Shown piece by piece: positions 1-8,185 of a DNA stretch of 64,000 nucleotides. Source of the stretch: an uncultured Collinsella sp. (GTDB lineage: Bacteria; Actinomycetota; Coriobacteriia; Coriobacteriales; Coriobacteriaceae). The notes beneath the pieces are model-generated. The model saw nothing but the letters and a program-made list of their open reading frames with translations, did not search any database and was not told the DNA's origin. Location of the stretch: NCBI GenBank assembly GCA_900541025.1, contig UQIL01000002.1, forward strand, positions 62,001-126,000, in the 5' to 3' direction. Position 1 is the first letter of the stretch, and each line of letters opens with the position of its first letter. The position numbers were made by a program, and so were the translations under genes.

Positions 1-531
1 ATCGACCGTCGCATGACCGCCGGTGAGACCTGGGAGTCCTGCCTGGACGAGATCCGTAACCTGCCGGCCGCCAAGAAGTACGGCGACGACGTGAAGGTCT
101 CCATGTACATGTACGACCGTCCGTCCTGGACCGGCGAGGTCTACGAGACCGAGGCTTACTTCCCCACGTGGATCAACAAGGAGACCGCTCCGCACGTCAA
201 GGCCCTCGTCGACGCCCACAAGGCCATGTTCGGTGACGAGCGCATCGGCTGCGAGCCCAGCATGGACAAGCGCACCGGTCGTCCGCTGTGCGACAAGTGG
301 ACCTTCTCCACGAACTGCGTTTCCATCCAGGGCCGCTATGGCATCCCCTGCGTCGGCTTTGGCCCGGGTGCCGAGTCTCAGGCTCACGCTCCCAACGAGG
401 TTACCTACAAGGACGACCTGGTCACCGCTGCCGCCATGTATGTGGCTGCCCTGAACCTCTACGATCCGAGCCAGGCCGATGGCGATGCCACCGTGTTCCG
501 CGCCGGTCTGACCAACAACAAGATCGATTAG
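1..531 (+). CDS. ygeY: YgeY-type M20 family hydrolase, 3' part only
   Basis: The reading frame is open from base 1, so the gene is cut by the window edge; 176 C-terminal residues are visible. They match the YgeY branch of M20/ArgE metallopeptidases: the DRRMTAGET segment and the C-terminal SQAHAPNEVTYKDDL segment, which in the family holds a metal or substrate ligand. YgeY sits in E. coli with ygeW, ygeX, hyuA and yqeA, and its homologues belong to gene sets linked to anaerobic urate/purine breakdown. The exact substrate is not settled; a hydrolase of an N-carbamoyl or ureido intermediate is plausible. The following genes share strand and theme, so this is probably the end of an upstream operon segment. 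Family call is firm, chemistry is inferred. Confidence 0.88.
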   Translation: MDRRMTAGETWESCLDEIRNLPAAKKYGDDVKVSMYMYDRPSWTGEVYETEAYFPTWINKETAPHVKALVDAHKAMFGDERIGCEPSMDKRTGRPLCDKWTFSTNCVSIQGRYGIPCVGFGPGAESQAHAPNEVTYKDDLVTAAAMYVAALNLYDPSQADGDATVFRAGLTNNKID

Positions 532-732
532 TCCCATTCCTCGATTTTGTTGAGCCGGGGGCCGCTCGTGTCCCCGGCACCCCCTGTTGACTTGGGGCCC
601 GCGGTCGTTATCTCCCATGCTTCCTCAACGGTGGCGGGTTCTCGTCATGGTGCTCTGCATGTTCTAGCCACACGCGCATGCCGGAGCACATCTACTCATT
701 GCGATCGTTTCATCTTTAGAAAGGACATTTCC

Positions 733-1935
733 ATGGACGCTAAGTTTACCGAGCTCGTCGAGCAGCTGAACGGCCTCGATTTTAAGGGTATGTACGGCAG
801 CGACTTCCTGCACACCTGGGACAAGACCACCGATGAGCTCAAGGCTCTCTACATCGTCGCCGACGCCCTGCGCGAGCTGCGCGAGAACAACGTCTCGTCC
901 AAGATCTTCGACTCGGGTCTGGCCGTCTCCCTGTTCCGTGACAACTCCACCCGTACGCGCTTCTCCTTCTCTAAGGCAGCCAACCTGCTCGGTCTTGAGC
1001 TGCAGGACCTGGACGAGAAGAAGTCCCAGATCGCTCACGGCGAGACCGTCCGCGAGACCGCTACCATGATCTCCTTCATGGCCGACGTCATCGGCATCCG
1101 CGACGACATGTACATCGGCAAGGGCGACGCCTACATGGCCGAGGTCTCCGAGTCTGTCCAGCAGGCCTACGAGGACGGCGTTCTGGATCACCGTCCCACG
1201 CTCATCTCCCTGCAGTCCGACTCCGATCACCCCACGCAGTCCTCTGCCGACATGCTCTACCTCATCAACGAGTTTGGCGGTCTTGAGAACCTCAAGGGCA
1301 AAAAGGTTGCCGTCACCTGGGCCTACTCGCCCTCTTACGGCAAGCCGCTGTCCTGCCCGCAGTCGCTGATCAGCCTGCTGCCCCGTTTTGGCATGGACGT
1401 CACCTTGGCCCACCCCGAGGGCTACGACCTCATGCCCGAGGTCGTCGAGCGCGCCAAGGGTTATGCCGCCGAGTCCGGCACCACCTTTAAGCAGGTCAAC
1501 ACCATGGCCGAGGCCTTCGAGGGCGCCGACATCGTGATCCCGAAGAGCTGGGCTCCGTTTGCCGCCATGGAGAAGCGCACCAACCTGTACGCCGAGGGCG
1601 ACGACGCCGGCATCGCTGCACTCGAGAAGGAGCTGCTCGCTCAGAACGCCACGCATCAGGATTGGTGCTCCACGACCGAGCTCATGGAGAAGACCGCCAA
1701 CGGCCAGGACACCATCTTTATGCATCCGCTGCCCGCCGACATCTCCGGTGTCTCTTGCGAGCACGGCGAGGTCAACGCCGACGTCTTCGACATGCACCGC
1801 GTGGGCATGTACAAGGAGGCCAGCTACAAGCCGTACGCCATCGCAGCCATGATGTTCCTGCAGAAGGTTGCCGATCCCGCCGCTACCCTCAAGGCCCTCG
1901 ACGAGCGCAACACCGCCCGTTGGTTCCAGGCCTAA
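733..1935 (+). CDS. ygeW: YgeW-type carbamoyltransferase
   Basis: A 400-residue member of the aspartate/ornithine carbamoyltransferase superfamily, close in length to E. coli YgeW (about 396). The carbamoyl-phosphate loop STRTR lies at residues 72-76 and the HPLPAD loop at 331-336. The start at 733 is chosen because AAGGA precedes it at the right distance; the longer open frame from 547 has no such site and no family similarity. In reverse the enzyme would phosphorolyse a ureido compound, giving carbamoyl phosphate for the carbamate kinase encoded 14 bp downstream. The natural substrate is not known with certainty. The 201-bp gap upstream shows a small G/C hairpin near 555-577 but no clear promoter. 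Confidence 0.92.
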   Translation: MDAKFTELVEQLNGLDFKGMYGSDFLHTWDKTTDELKALYIVADALRELRENNVSSKIFDSGLAVSLFRDNSTRTRFSFSKAANLLGLELQDLDEKKSQIAHGETVRETATMISFMADVIGIRDDMYIGKGDAYMAEVSESVQQAYEDGVLDHRPTLISLQSDSDHPTQSSADMLYLINEFGGLENLKGKKVAVTWAYSPSYGKPLSCPQSLISLLPRFGMDVTLAHPEGYDLMPEVVERAKGYAAESGTTFKQVNTMAEAFEGADIVIPKSWAPFAAMEKRTNLYAEGDDAGIAALEKELLAQNATHQDWCSTTELMEKTANGQDTIFMHPLPADISGVSCEHGEVNADVFDMHRVGMYKEASYKPYAIAAMMFLQKVADPAATLKALDERNTARWFQA

Positions 1936-1949
1936 AGCCGGGCTGAGAA

Positions 1950-2900
1950 ATGGCTAAGCGTATCGTTGTCGCCCTGGGCGGAAACGCCCTCGGCGCCAAC
2001 CTTCCCGAGCAGATGGAGGCCGTCAAGACGACTTCCAAGGCTATCGTCGACCTGATCGAGGAGGGCAACGAGGTCGTCGTCGTGCATGGCAACGGTCCCC
2101 AGGTGGGCATGATCGCCAACGCGATGGCTGAGCTTACGCGCTCTAATCCTCAGAAGTACGTTCCCTGCCCCTTGTCCGTTTGCGGCGCCATGAGCCAGGG
2201 CTACATTGGCTATGACCTGCAAAATGCGCTGCGCGAGGAAATGCTCGACCGCAATATCGACAAGGGTGTCGCCACCGTGCTCACCCAGGTCGAGGTTGCG
2301 GCAGACGACCCGGCCTTTGCCGACCCGGTCAAGCCGATTGGTCCGTGGATGAGCGAGGCCGAGGCCAAGGAGCTGGAGGCCGACCGCGGCTACCAGTTCA
2401 TCCACGACGAGAAGCAGGGCTTCCGTCGCGTGGTTGCCTCGCCCAAGCCCGTGAACATCGTCGAGCTCGACACCATCAAGTCGCTCGTCGAGTCCAACCA
2501 CGTGGTGATCTCCTGCGGCGGTGGTGGCATTCCCGTCACCAAGGCCCAGGGCAACCACCTTAAGGGCGCTGCCGCCGTCATCGATAAGGACTTTGCGGCC
2601 GAGAAGCTCGCCGAGCAGCTCGATGCCGATGCCCTGATTATCCTGACGGCCGTGGAGAAGGTTGCCATTGGCTTTGGCACCGACCACGAGCAGTGGCTCG
2701 ACACGCTGAGCGCGGCTGACGTAAAGCGTCTGTCCGAGGCCAACGAGTTCGGTCGCGGCTCCATGCTGCCCAAGGTCCAGGCCGCCTCGACGTTTGCCGA
2801 GAGCAAGCCGGGCCGCACGGCGTTCATCACGCTGCTCGAGAAGGCACGTGACGGTCTTGCCGGCAAGACCGGTACCACGTTTACCGGCGACGCTGAGTAG
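1950..2900 (+). CDS. yqeA: Carbamate kinase (YqeA/ArcC family)
   Basis: A 316-residue amino-acid-kinase fold protein of normal carbamate kinase length. The N-terminal GGNALG (10-15) and HGNGPQVG (46-53) match nucleotide and carbamoyl-phosphate binding segments. It converts carbamoyl phosphate and ADP into ATP, CO2 and ammonia, the energy-yielding step of ureide and arginine fermentation. It follows ygeW by only 14 bp and so is very likely co-transcribed and fed by it. No arginine deiminase gene is seen nearby, and with hyuA, yqeB and yqeC in the neighbourhood yqeA is the better symbol than arcC. Confidence 0.93.
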   Translation: MAKRIVVALGGNALGANLPEQMEAVKTTSKAIVDLIEEGNEVVVVHGNGPQVGMIANAMAELTRSNPQKYVPCPLSVCGAMSQGYIGYDLQNALREEMLDRNIDKGVATVLTQVEVAADDPAFADPVKPIGPWMSEAEAKELEADRGYQFIHDEKQGFRRVVASPKPVNIVELDTIKSLVESNHVVISCGGGGIPVTKAQGNHLKGAAAVIDKDFAAEKLAEQLDADALIILTAVEKVAIGFGTDHEQWLDTLSAADVKRLSEANEFGRGSMLPKVQAASTFAESKPGRTAFITLLEKARDGLAGKTGTTFTGDAE

Positions 2901-2916
2901 GCATATCTGCACCATT

Positions 2917-2953
2917 GAGGAGGGTGCCCTGCGTCGCGGGGTGTCCTCCTTTG
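2917..2953 (+). terminator. Hairpin after carbamate kinase
   Basis: AGGAGG at 2918-2923 pairs with CCTCCT at 2945-2950, with an inner CCC/GGG pair and a short T run (TTTG). It could end the ygeW-yqeA transcript, or be a leaky terminator before the next gene, which starts 126 bp later. Confidence 0.45.
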
Positions 2954-3078
2954 TGCTATGGAGAGCCAAGGGGCGTTCGCTGGAAAAATGAGCGCATACC
3001 TGTTCCGACGGAGTGTGAGCTTGGTATGGTGGGTATAGCAACTATGGTGTCCAAAGCAGCCAGGGGAGGTTTGCGGAG

Positions 3079-3693
3079 ATGAAACTCGGTTGCGTCATTA
3101 TGGCCTCGGGCGAGGGCAAGCGGTTTGGCTCTAACAAGATGCTTGCCGATATCTATGGCGAGCCGCTGATTGCTCGGACCATCGATTCGGTTCCCCAGGG
3201 CTTTGACGCCGTGGTTTCGACGCGTTGGTCCGAGGTCGCCCAGATTTGCGAGGACAAGCATTGCCCGTGCGTGCTGCACGATGGCGAGCTGCGCAGCGAA
3301 AGCGTCCGCGCGGGCCTTTCGTGGGGGGTCGAACGCAACTGGAAAGGTTGCCTCTTTTTGCCGGGCGACCAGCCGCTCATGAGTTCGGATTCTTTTGAGG
3401 CTATGGTTCGTGCATTTGACGAGCGTGGCCGCAAGCATCCGGTGCGTCTTGCGTGCAACGGCGAGCCTTCGAGCCCGGTGCTCTTTCCTAGGCAGCTGTT
3501 CGATGCACTTATGTGTCTTGAGGGCAAGGACGGCGGCGGTTCGATCCTCAAGGACCATATTGACGTGGTGCTGGTCGAGGCGCGTGCCTACGAGCTGTGG
3601 GACGTCGATACCGCCAAGGGACAGCGACGCATAGCGGAGCATATCGCCGCCTGCTCGTATTTTGATCACGTGGCCAACTGCATCAATCAATAA
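3079..3693 (+). CDS. MobA/MocA-like NTP transferase (YgfJ type)
   Basis: A 204-residue MobA-like nucleotidyltransferase. The GTP/CTP-binding signature is visible at residues 8-22 (MASGEGKRFGSNKML) and the metal-binding PGDQP at 95-99. Relatives (MocA, YgfJ) add CMP or another nucleotide to molybdopterin during maturation of xanthine dehydrogenase-type enzymes. Here it sits between carbamate kinase and hydantoinase and near YqeB/YqeC, as ygfJ does in E. coli, so a role in the cofactor of a selenium-dependent molybdenum hydroxylase is likely. The start is preceded by GGGGAGG and a short spacer. Which nucleotide it uses cannot be read from the sequence. Confidence 0.85.
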   Translation: MKLGCVIMASGEGKRFGSNKMLADIYGEPLIARTIDSVPQGFDAVVSTRWSEVAQICEDKHCPCVLHDGELRSESVRAGLSWGVERNWKGCLFLPGDQPLMSSDSFEAMVRAFDERGRKHPVRLACNGEPSSPVLFPRQLFDALMCLEGKDGGGSILKDHIDVVLVEARAYELWDVDTAKGQRRIAEHIAACSYFDHVANCINQ

Positions 3694-3702
3694 GGAGCAA
3701 TT

Positions 3703-5070
3703 ATGATCATCATCAAAAACGGCGCGCTCGTGATGCCCCAGGGGCTTCGCCGCGCCGATCTTGCCATGGAGGGCGATAAGGTCGTGCGGATCGCCGCGGC
3801 GATTGAGCCGGCCGAGGGCGATACCGTCGAGGATGCCGCGGGCTGCTGGGTGTTTCCCGGCTTTATCGACGGCCACACGCACATGCAGTGCTGGACTGGC
3901 ATGGATTGGACAGCCGATAGCTTTGAGACCGGCACGCGCGCGGCTGCCTGCGGCGGCACGACGACCATCGTGGACTACGCGACGGCCGATCGTGGCGTGA
4001 CCATGCCCGATGCCTTGGCCGAGTGGCATCGCCGCGCCGACGGAACCTGCACGGCCAACTACGCCTTTCATATGGCACTCGCCGAGTGGAACGAGCGCAA
4101 CCGCACCGATCTCGCGGCTATGCGTGAAGCAGGCGTTTCGTCGTTTAAGACTTACTTTGCCTACGACCACCTGCGCTTGGACGATGCCGAGACGCTCGAG
4201 GTGCTCGAGGAGCTCAAGCGTATTGGCGGCATACTGTGCGTGCATTGCGAGAACGGCACGCTGGTGAATGAGCTGCAGAAGCGCGTGTTTGAGCAGGGTA
4301 TCCACGGGCCCGAGGGCCACGCGCTCAGCCGTCCGGACGTGTGCGAGGCCGAGGCAGTGAGCCGTCTGCTATATCTGGCGCACCTGGCCGGCGACGCACC
4401 GGTCAACGTGGTGCACCTTTCGACCAAGCTGGGGCTCGAGGCCATTCGTGCCGCCAAAGCGCGCGGGCAGAAGAATATCTATGTCGAGACCTGCCCTCAG
4501 TATCTGATGCTCGACGATACGTGCTATTTGGAGCAGGGCGAGGACGGCTTTGCGGGCGCCAAATATGTGATGAGCCCGCCGCTGCGCCATGCGGGCGACC
4601 GTGCGGCACTGCGCGAGGCGCTTGTGGCCGGCGAGATCGATACGATCGCGACCGACCACTGCAGCTTTAACCTGCACGGGCAAAAGGACCGCGGGCGCGA
4701 CGACTTCCGCGCGATTCCCAACGGCGGACCCGGTGTGGAGCATCGTCCCGTCGCGATCGCTACGAGCTTTGAGGGACAGCTGGGCCCCGAGGACCTCTGC
4801 CGCCTGATGAGCGAGAACCCGGCGCGCGTCTTTGGCATGTATCCGCGCAAGGGCTGTCTTGCCGAGGGTGCCGATGCCGACGTGTGCGTGTGGGATCCCA
4901 AGGCGCGCTGGACCATTCGCGCGGCGACGCAGCATCAGGCTGTGGACTACACACCGCTCGAGGGCTTTGAGGCACATGGCCGCGCCAAGGCTGTGTTTGT
5001 GAATGGCGTGCTGGCCGCGCGCGACGGCGAGCCCACCGGAGCCCAACCCGGCCGCTACGTCCCCCGCTAG
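3703..5070 (+). CDS. hyuA: D-hydantoinase / dihydropyrimidinase family hydrolase
   Basis: A 455-residue cyclic amidohydrolase. All metal ligands of the binuclear zinc site can be assigned: HTH at 58-60, the lysine to be carboxylated in SSFKTYF (K149), H181 in VHCENG, H238 in VHLST and D318 in ATDHC. The enzyme opens hydantoin- or dihydropyrimidine-like rings to N-carbamoyl acids. It starts 9 bp after the MocA-like gene behind AAGGAG, so the two are co-transcribed. In this cluster it probably acts on a purine ring breakdown product. A 67-bp palindromic repeat follows its stop codon, and the next gene is convergent. Confidence 0.93.
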   Translation: MIIIKNGALVMPQGLRRADLAMEGDKVVRIAAAIEPAEGDTVEDAAGCWVFPGFIDGHTHMQCWTGMDWTADSFETGTRAAACGGTTTIVDYATADRGVTMPDALAEWHRRADGTCTANYAFHMALAEWNERNRTDLAAMREAGVSSFKTYFAYDHLRLDDAETLEVLEELKRIGGILCVHCENGTLVNELQKRVFEQGIHGPEGHALSRPDVCEAEAVSRLLYLAHLAGDAPVNVVHLSTKLGLEAIRAAKARGQKNIYVETCPQYLMLDDTCYLEQGEDGFAGAKYVMSPPLRHAGDRAALREALVAGEIDTIATDHCSFNLHGQKDRGRDDFRAIPNGGPGVEHRPVAIATSFEGQLGPEDLCRLMSENPARVFGMYPRKGCLAEGADADVCVWDPKARWTIRAATQHQAVDYTPLEGFEAHGRAKAVFVNGVLAARDGEPTGAQPGRYVPR

Positions 5071-5097
5071 CAGGAAGATCACCGGATTCCCCTCCGC

Positions 5098-5164
5098 AGT
5101 TGCGGTGGAATAGTTCCTGTTTAGCCGCCAAATAGGCCGTTTCAGGAACTATTCCACCGCAACT
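5098..5164. repeat. REP-like palindrome, copy 1 (67 bp)
   Basis: Two perfect 22-bp arms (5098-5119 and 5143-5164) begin AGTTGCGGTGGAATA. The element lies between convergent hyuA and yqeC. It belongs to a family of five in this window (others at 7892, 26487, 40470, 49799) with constant outer arms and two kinds of inner arm; this copy has the GTTCCTG type, like the 26487 copy. Confidence 0.95.
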
Positions 5165-5189
5165 TATAGGTCTGCTGGGGCAGCGCCGG

Positions 5190-5924
5190 CTATTTGAGGC
5201 TGGTGGCGACGACGGAGCGGCCGAGGGCTGTCTCGAAGCGATCGGCCATAGCCGGGTCGCTGAGCGTGTCGACTTGGTTGAGCATGATGCGGGCATTGCT
5301 GAGGTTCAGCATCCGCAGCTCGGCATTGAGCACCATGGCGACGCGCTCGGGTGTGGCGATGTCGGTAGGCTCGCAGCCGCAACGCTCGCAAAAGAGCTCG
5401 GGGCGGTGGACGGCTTCGTTGATGGGCTTGCCGAGCCCTGAGGCGCCGGCGATCCAGACGATGTTGGCCGTGCCAGAGGGAATCACCGGCTCCCAGGCGG
5501 CGTGGGCCTTGAGCGGGAGCCGCTTGCTGCCGTCCGCCTCGGCCAGGACGTAGTCAAAGCGCTGCGCCAGCTGGTCGAGCGGCTCGGCAGGGGAGGAGAG
5601 CTTGCCCGTCTCCGGGTCCAAAACACCCGCCTGGCAGATGCCTCCGCGGCTCATGCCCGCGCATGCCTCGCAGGTGCAGCCGGGAACATGCAGGGCCCCC
5701 GGCTTCCAAGGCACGGCGTCCAAGCGACGGCTCGACCCGTCCCATGGCACGCCGGCGACGGGGAACATGCGCGTGGTGGTGCAGAGGAGCACCCTGCCGC
5801 CAGCGCGCATGAGCTCGAGACCCAGCGCCTTCAGCAAGGTCGACTTGCCACCGCTGCCGATAATCGCGGTAATGCCCGGCTCGATCTTGAGCGCCGAGGC
5901 AAGATTGCCGCTAACCGTTTCCAT
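5190..5924 (-). CDS. yqeC: Selenium-dependent molybdenum hydroxylase accessory protein YqeC
   Basis: A 244-residue protein of the YqeC family. A P-loop-like GSGGKST occurs at residues 23-29, and the family segment GASGLGKPINEAVHRPE is present in the second half. YqeB and YqeC are known genomic markers of selenium-dependent molybdenum hydroxylases and are thought to help make or insert the labile selenium cofactor. Cysteines are unusually plentiful: CTCEAC at 83-88 with C97, and CERCGC further on. These could bind metal or selenium, which is inference. The gene is divergent from yqeB, sharing a 102-bp AT-rich promoter region, and convergent with hyuA. Confidence 0.9.
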   Translation of the reverse strand: METVSGNLASALKIEPGITAIIGSGGKSTLLKALGLELMRAGGRVLLCTTTRMFPVAGVPWDGSSRRLDAVPWKPGALHVPGCTCEACAGMSRGGICQAGVLDPETGKLSSPAEPLDQLAQRFDYVLAEADGSKRLPLKAHAAWEPVIPSGTANIVWIAGASGLGKPINEAVHRPELFCERCGCEPTDIATPERVAMVLNAELRMLNLSNARIMLNQVDTLSDPAMADRFETALGRSVVATSLK

Positions 5925-5937
5925 CTGTTCACCGCCG

Positions 5938-5970
5938 TATAATACTGTGATAATAAATAATCATCAGAGT
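5938..5970. promoter_or_regulatory. AT-rich divergent promoter region, yqeC/yqeB
   Basis: The 102-bp gap between the divergent genes contains a 33-bp AT-rich island in otherwise GC-rich DNA, with a consensus TATAAT at 5938-5943 on the + strand and a TATTAT-type -10 candidate on the other strand. No convincing -35 hexamers were found, so the exact start sites are uncertain. Confidence 0.45.
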
Positions 5971-6026
5971 AGCGGTCGAACCGCTTTTGCTCTGCTCAAA
6001 CCGTAGCACAGGGAGGTGCCCCGGGA

Positions 6027-6821
6027 ATGCTCGTTTATGTTCGCGGCGCCGGCGATATCGCCACGGGTGTCGCCGCTCGCTTGGTGCGTGCCGGCGTGTC
6101 GGTCGTTATGGCCGATATCGCGGTTCCCACGTGCATCCGCCGCACAATCAGTTTTTGCGAGGCCATTCGCTTGGGCGAGGTCCAGGTCGAGGGTATTCGC
6201 GCTCGCTTGGCGCAGACGCCGGCAGAGGCGCTCGAGATTACCCAAGCGGGGGATGTTGCCGTCGTGGTGGACCCTCAGGCCAAGATGCTCGATGAGCTTA
6301 AACCCGCGGCTGTGGTCGACGCGATTCTGGCCAAGCGCAACCTGGGTACCACGCGCGACATGGCACCTGCCGTCATCGCCGTGGGGCCGGGCTTCACCGC
6401 GCCGGTTGACTGCGACGCCGTGGTCGAAACCATGCGCGGGCATTTCCTGGGCCGTGTCATTACCCAAGGTTCACCCCAGCCCAACACGGGCGTGCCGGGC
6501 ATTATCGCTGGCTATGGCAAAGAGCGTGTTATCCACAGCCCCGCCGCCGGCGTGTTTCGGTCCGACCGCGCAATCGGCGACATCGTGCGCGCCGGAGACG
6601 TGATTGGCTACGCGGGCGATACGCCCATGCGCACGCAGATCGATGGCTGTCTGCGCGGGCTTTTGGCGAACGGCGTGCAGGTGACCGAGGGCTTTAAATG
6701 CGCCGATGTCGATCCGCGCGGCGATGCCAGCTATATCAACTACATTTCGGACAAGGCGACGTCGGTCGGCGGCGGCGTGCTCGAGGCACTCGCTATGCTC
6801 ACCGATATCTTTAGAGGATAG
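6027..6821 (+). CDS. yqeB: Selenium-dependent molybdenum hydroxylase accessory protein YqeB
   Basis: A 264-residue protein recognised as YqeB by its N-terminal Rossmann-like VRGAGDIATGVAARL, the PTCIRRTISFCEA segment, and the later GPGFTAP and GSPQPNTGVPG segments. With YqeC it marks genomes that use selenium-dependent molybdenum hydroxylases such as xanthine or purine hydroxylase. No hydroxylase subunit gene lies in the window; it may be left of base 1. Only 9 bp separate it from the XdhC-like gene, so the two are one transcription unit. The start follows GGGAGG by a slightly long spacer. Confidence 0.92.
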   Translation: MLVYVRGAGDIATGVAARLVRAGVSVVMADIAVPTCIRRTISFCEAIRLGEVQVEGIRARLAQTPAEALEITQAGDVAVVVDPQAKMLDELKPAAVVDAILAKRNLGTTRDMAPAVIAVGPGFTAPVDCDAVVETMRGHFLGRVITQGSPQPNTGVPGIIAGYGKERVIHSPAAGVFRSDRAIGDIVRAGDVIGYAGDTPMRTQIDGCLRGLLANGVQVTEGFKCADVDPRGDASYINYISDKATSVGGGVLEALAMLTDIFRG

Positions 6822-6830
6822 AAGGCGGCA

Positions 6831-7874
6831 ATGGAAAAGTTCGATGTTGTGAATGCGGCGCTTGCCGCCCTGCGTGCTGGCGAGACGTGCGAGCTCGTGG
6901 TCGTGGCCGGCACGGCGGGGTCGTCGCCGCGCGGCGTGGGCGCCTGGATGGCCGTCTTTGCCGACGGCAGCCAGGCGGGCACTATCGGCGGCGGCAAGAT
7001 TGAGCTCTTTGCGCTGGATGAGGCGCGCGAACTCCTGAGCGCGGGACAGTCGCGTCTGGTCCGCTACACCATGGGCGGCGAGAACTCCGATACCGGCATG
7101 ATCTGCGGCGGAGCCATCTGCCTGTGCTATCTGCATCTGGATGCGACCCAGGCACCGTTGTTCCAGGAAATTGCCGACGTCTTGGTCTATCGGCGCATCG
7201 GCGACTTCGTCATCGACTTTGAGCCGTTTATCGCGAGCGCGCTCGAGGGCGATGTGGCCGAGTACCATGGCGAGGCATCGCGCCATACCATTGCGGGCTG
7301 CCCCGGGCTTTCACTGGTGGAGGAGGGGAGTAACGTCACCTACACCAACGCTGCCTCTGAGATTCCCGCGGCGCACATCGAGACGCTCTGCCCCGAGGGC
7401 CTGACCTACATCTTTGGCTGCGGACACGTGGGCGCCGCGACGGCGCGCGTGCTCACGGCGGCGGGCTTTGCCGTCGTGGCCTGCGATGACCGCCCCGGCA
7501 CGTTGACGCCCGAATGGGTGCCCGGTGTCTACGATCGTCGCCTGGTCGATTACAAGAACCTGAGCGAGCTGTGTCCCATCGGTCCGCGCGACTTGGTGGT
7601 CGTCGCCACGGCGGGTCACAAGTCCGATATCGACGTGGTGATTCAGGCCATGCGTGCCAAGCCTGCCTATCTGGGCTGTCTGGGTTCGCGCCGCAAGACG
7701 GCCTTTGTGCGTGCCCGCCTGGAGCAGGAAGGTTTTACGCAGGACCAGATCGACGAGCTGCACCTTCCGATCGGCGTTGCCATCGAGGCCGAGGACCCCA
7801 AGGAGATCGCCATCTCCATCGCCGCCGAGATGATCCACCTGCGCCGCACCAAACTCGTCCCCCGCAAGCGCTAA
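6831..7874 (+). CDS. xdhC: XdhC/CoxI family molybdenum hydroxylase maturation protein
   Basis: 347 residues with the two parts of the family: an N-terminal XdhC/CoxI domain containing GTAGSSPR (27-34) and a CGG segment (92-94), and a C-terminal Rossmann domain with GCGHVG (196-201). Family members bind molybdenum cofactor and help sulfurate and insert it into xanthine dehydrogenase-like enzymes. With yqeB directly upstream it presumably serves a selenium-dependent purine hydroxylase. The symbol is a family label; orthology to a characterised XdhC is not proven. A palindromic repeat follows the stop codon. Confidence 0.88.
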   Translation: MEKFDVVNAALAALRAGETCELVVVAGTAGSSPRGVGAWMAVFADGSQAGTIGGGKIELFALDEARELLSAGQSRLVRYTMGGENSDTGMICGGAICLCYLHLDATQAPLFQEIADVLVYRRIGDFVIDFEPFIASALEGDVAEYHGEASRHTIAGCPGLSLVEEGSNVTYTNAASEIPAAHIETLCPEGLTYIFGCGHVGAATARVLTAAGFAVVACDDRPGTLTPEWVPGVYDRRLVDYKNLSELCPIGPRDLVVVATAGHKSDIDVVIQAMRAKPAYLGCLGSRRKTAFVRARLEQEGFTQDQIDELHLPIGVAIEAEDPKEIAISIAAEMIHLRRTKLVPRKR

Positions 7875-7891
7875 TCGGATCCCCACCAATA

Positions 7892-7958
7892 AGTTGCGGT
7901 GAAATACGGACTGTTTAAGCCTGTTAGGCCGCCAAACAGTCCCTATTTCACCGCAACT
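7892..7958. repeat. REP-like palindrome, copy 2 (67 bp), at the spc operon break
   Basis: Outer arms AGTTGCGGTGAAATA and their complement enclose an inner GGACTG/CAGTCC pair. The copy lies in the 311-bp gap 7875-8185 between the XdhC-like gene and rplE, exactly where ribosomal protein synteny is broken. The rest of the gap holds one promoter-like site and no gene. Confidence 0.93.
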
Positions 7959-8019
7959 GCTTTTTGGGATCCATTTGTGCGGGGGAGTTGTGGAGTTGTG
8001 CAGGCAGACGAGGTTTTTC

Positions 8020-8048
8020 TGGAAATACGCTCCCGATGCGCGTATAGT
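8020..8048 (+). promoter_or_regulatory. Candidate promoter for the rplE operon
   Basis: TGGAAA at 8020-8025 and TATAGT at 8043-8048 are separated by 17 bp. It would give a leader of about 130 nt before rplE. Since rplE is first in its block here, a local promoter is expected. Confidence 0.55.
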
Positions 8049-8185
8049 ACCGATTGTTTTGTCGGCTCCTGCTGCGTCGAGTCCAAACCGCAAAATGCCA
8101 TGAGCGGCGCGGATGCAGCCAGGAGGCACGAGGACAACCCATCGTGGCCACGCCCCGTGCTTAAAACCCCAAGAAGGAGTGAACA

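Noticed and set aside
547..732. Extended N-terminus of YgeW from 547
   Set aside because: The added 62 residues have no family match; the ATG at 733 has a proper binding site and gives the normal length.
7875..8185. Remnant of rplX or rplN before rplE
   Set aside because: No frame in this gap gives any L24 or L14 segment, so it is a real break and not a decayed gene.
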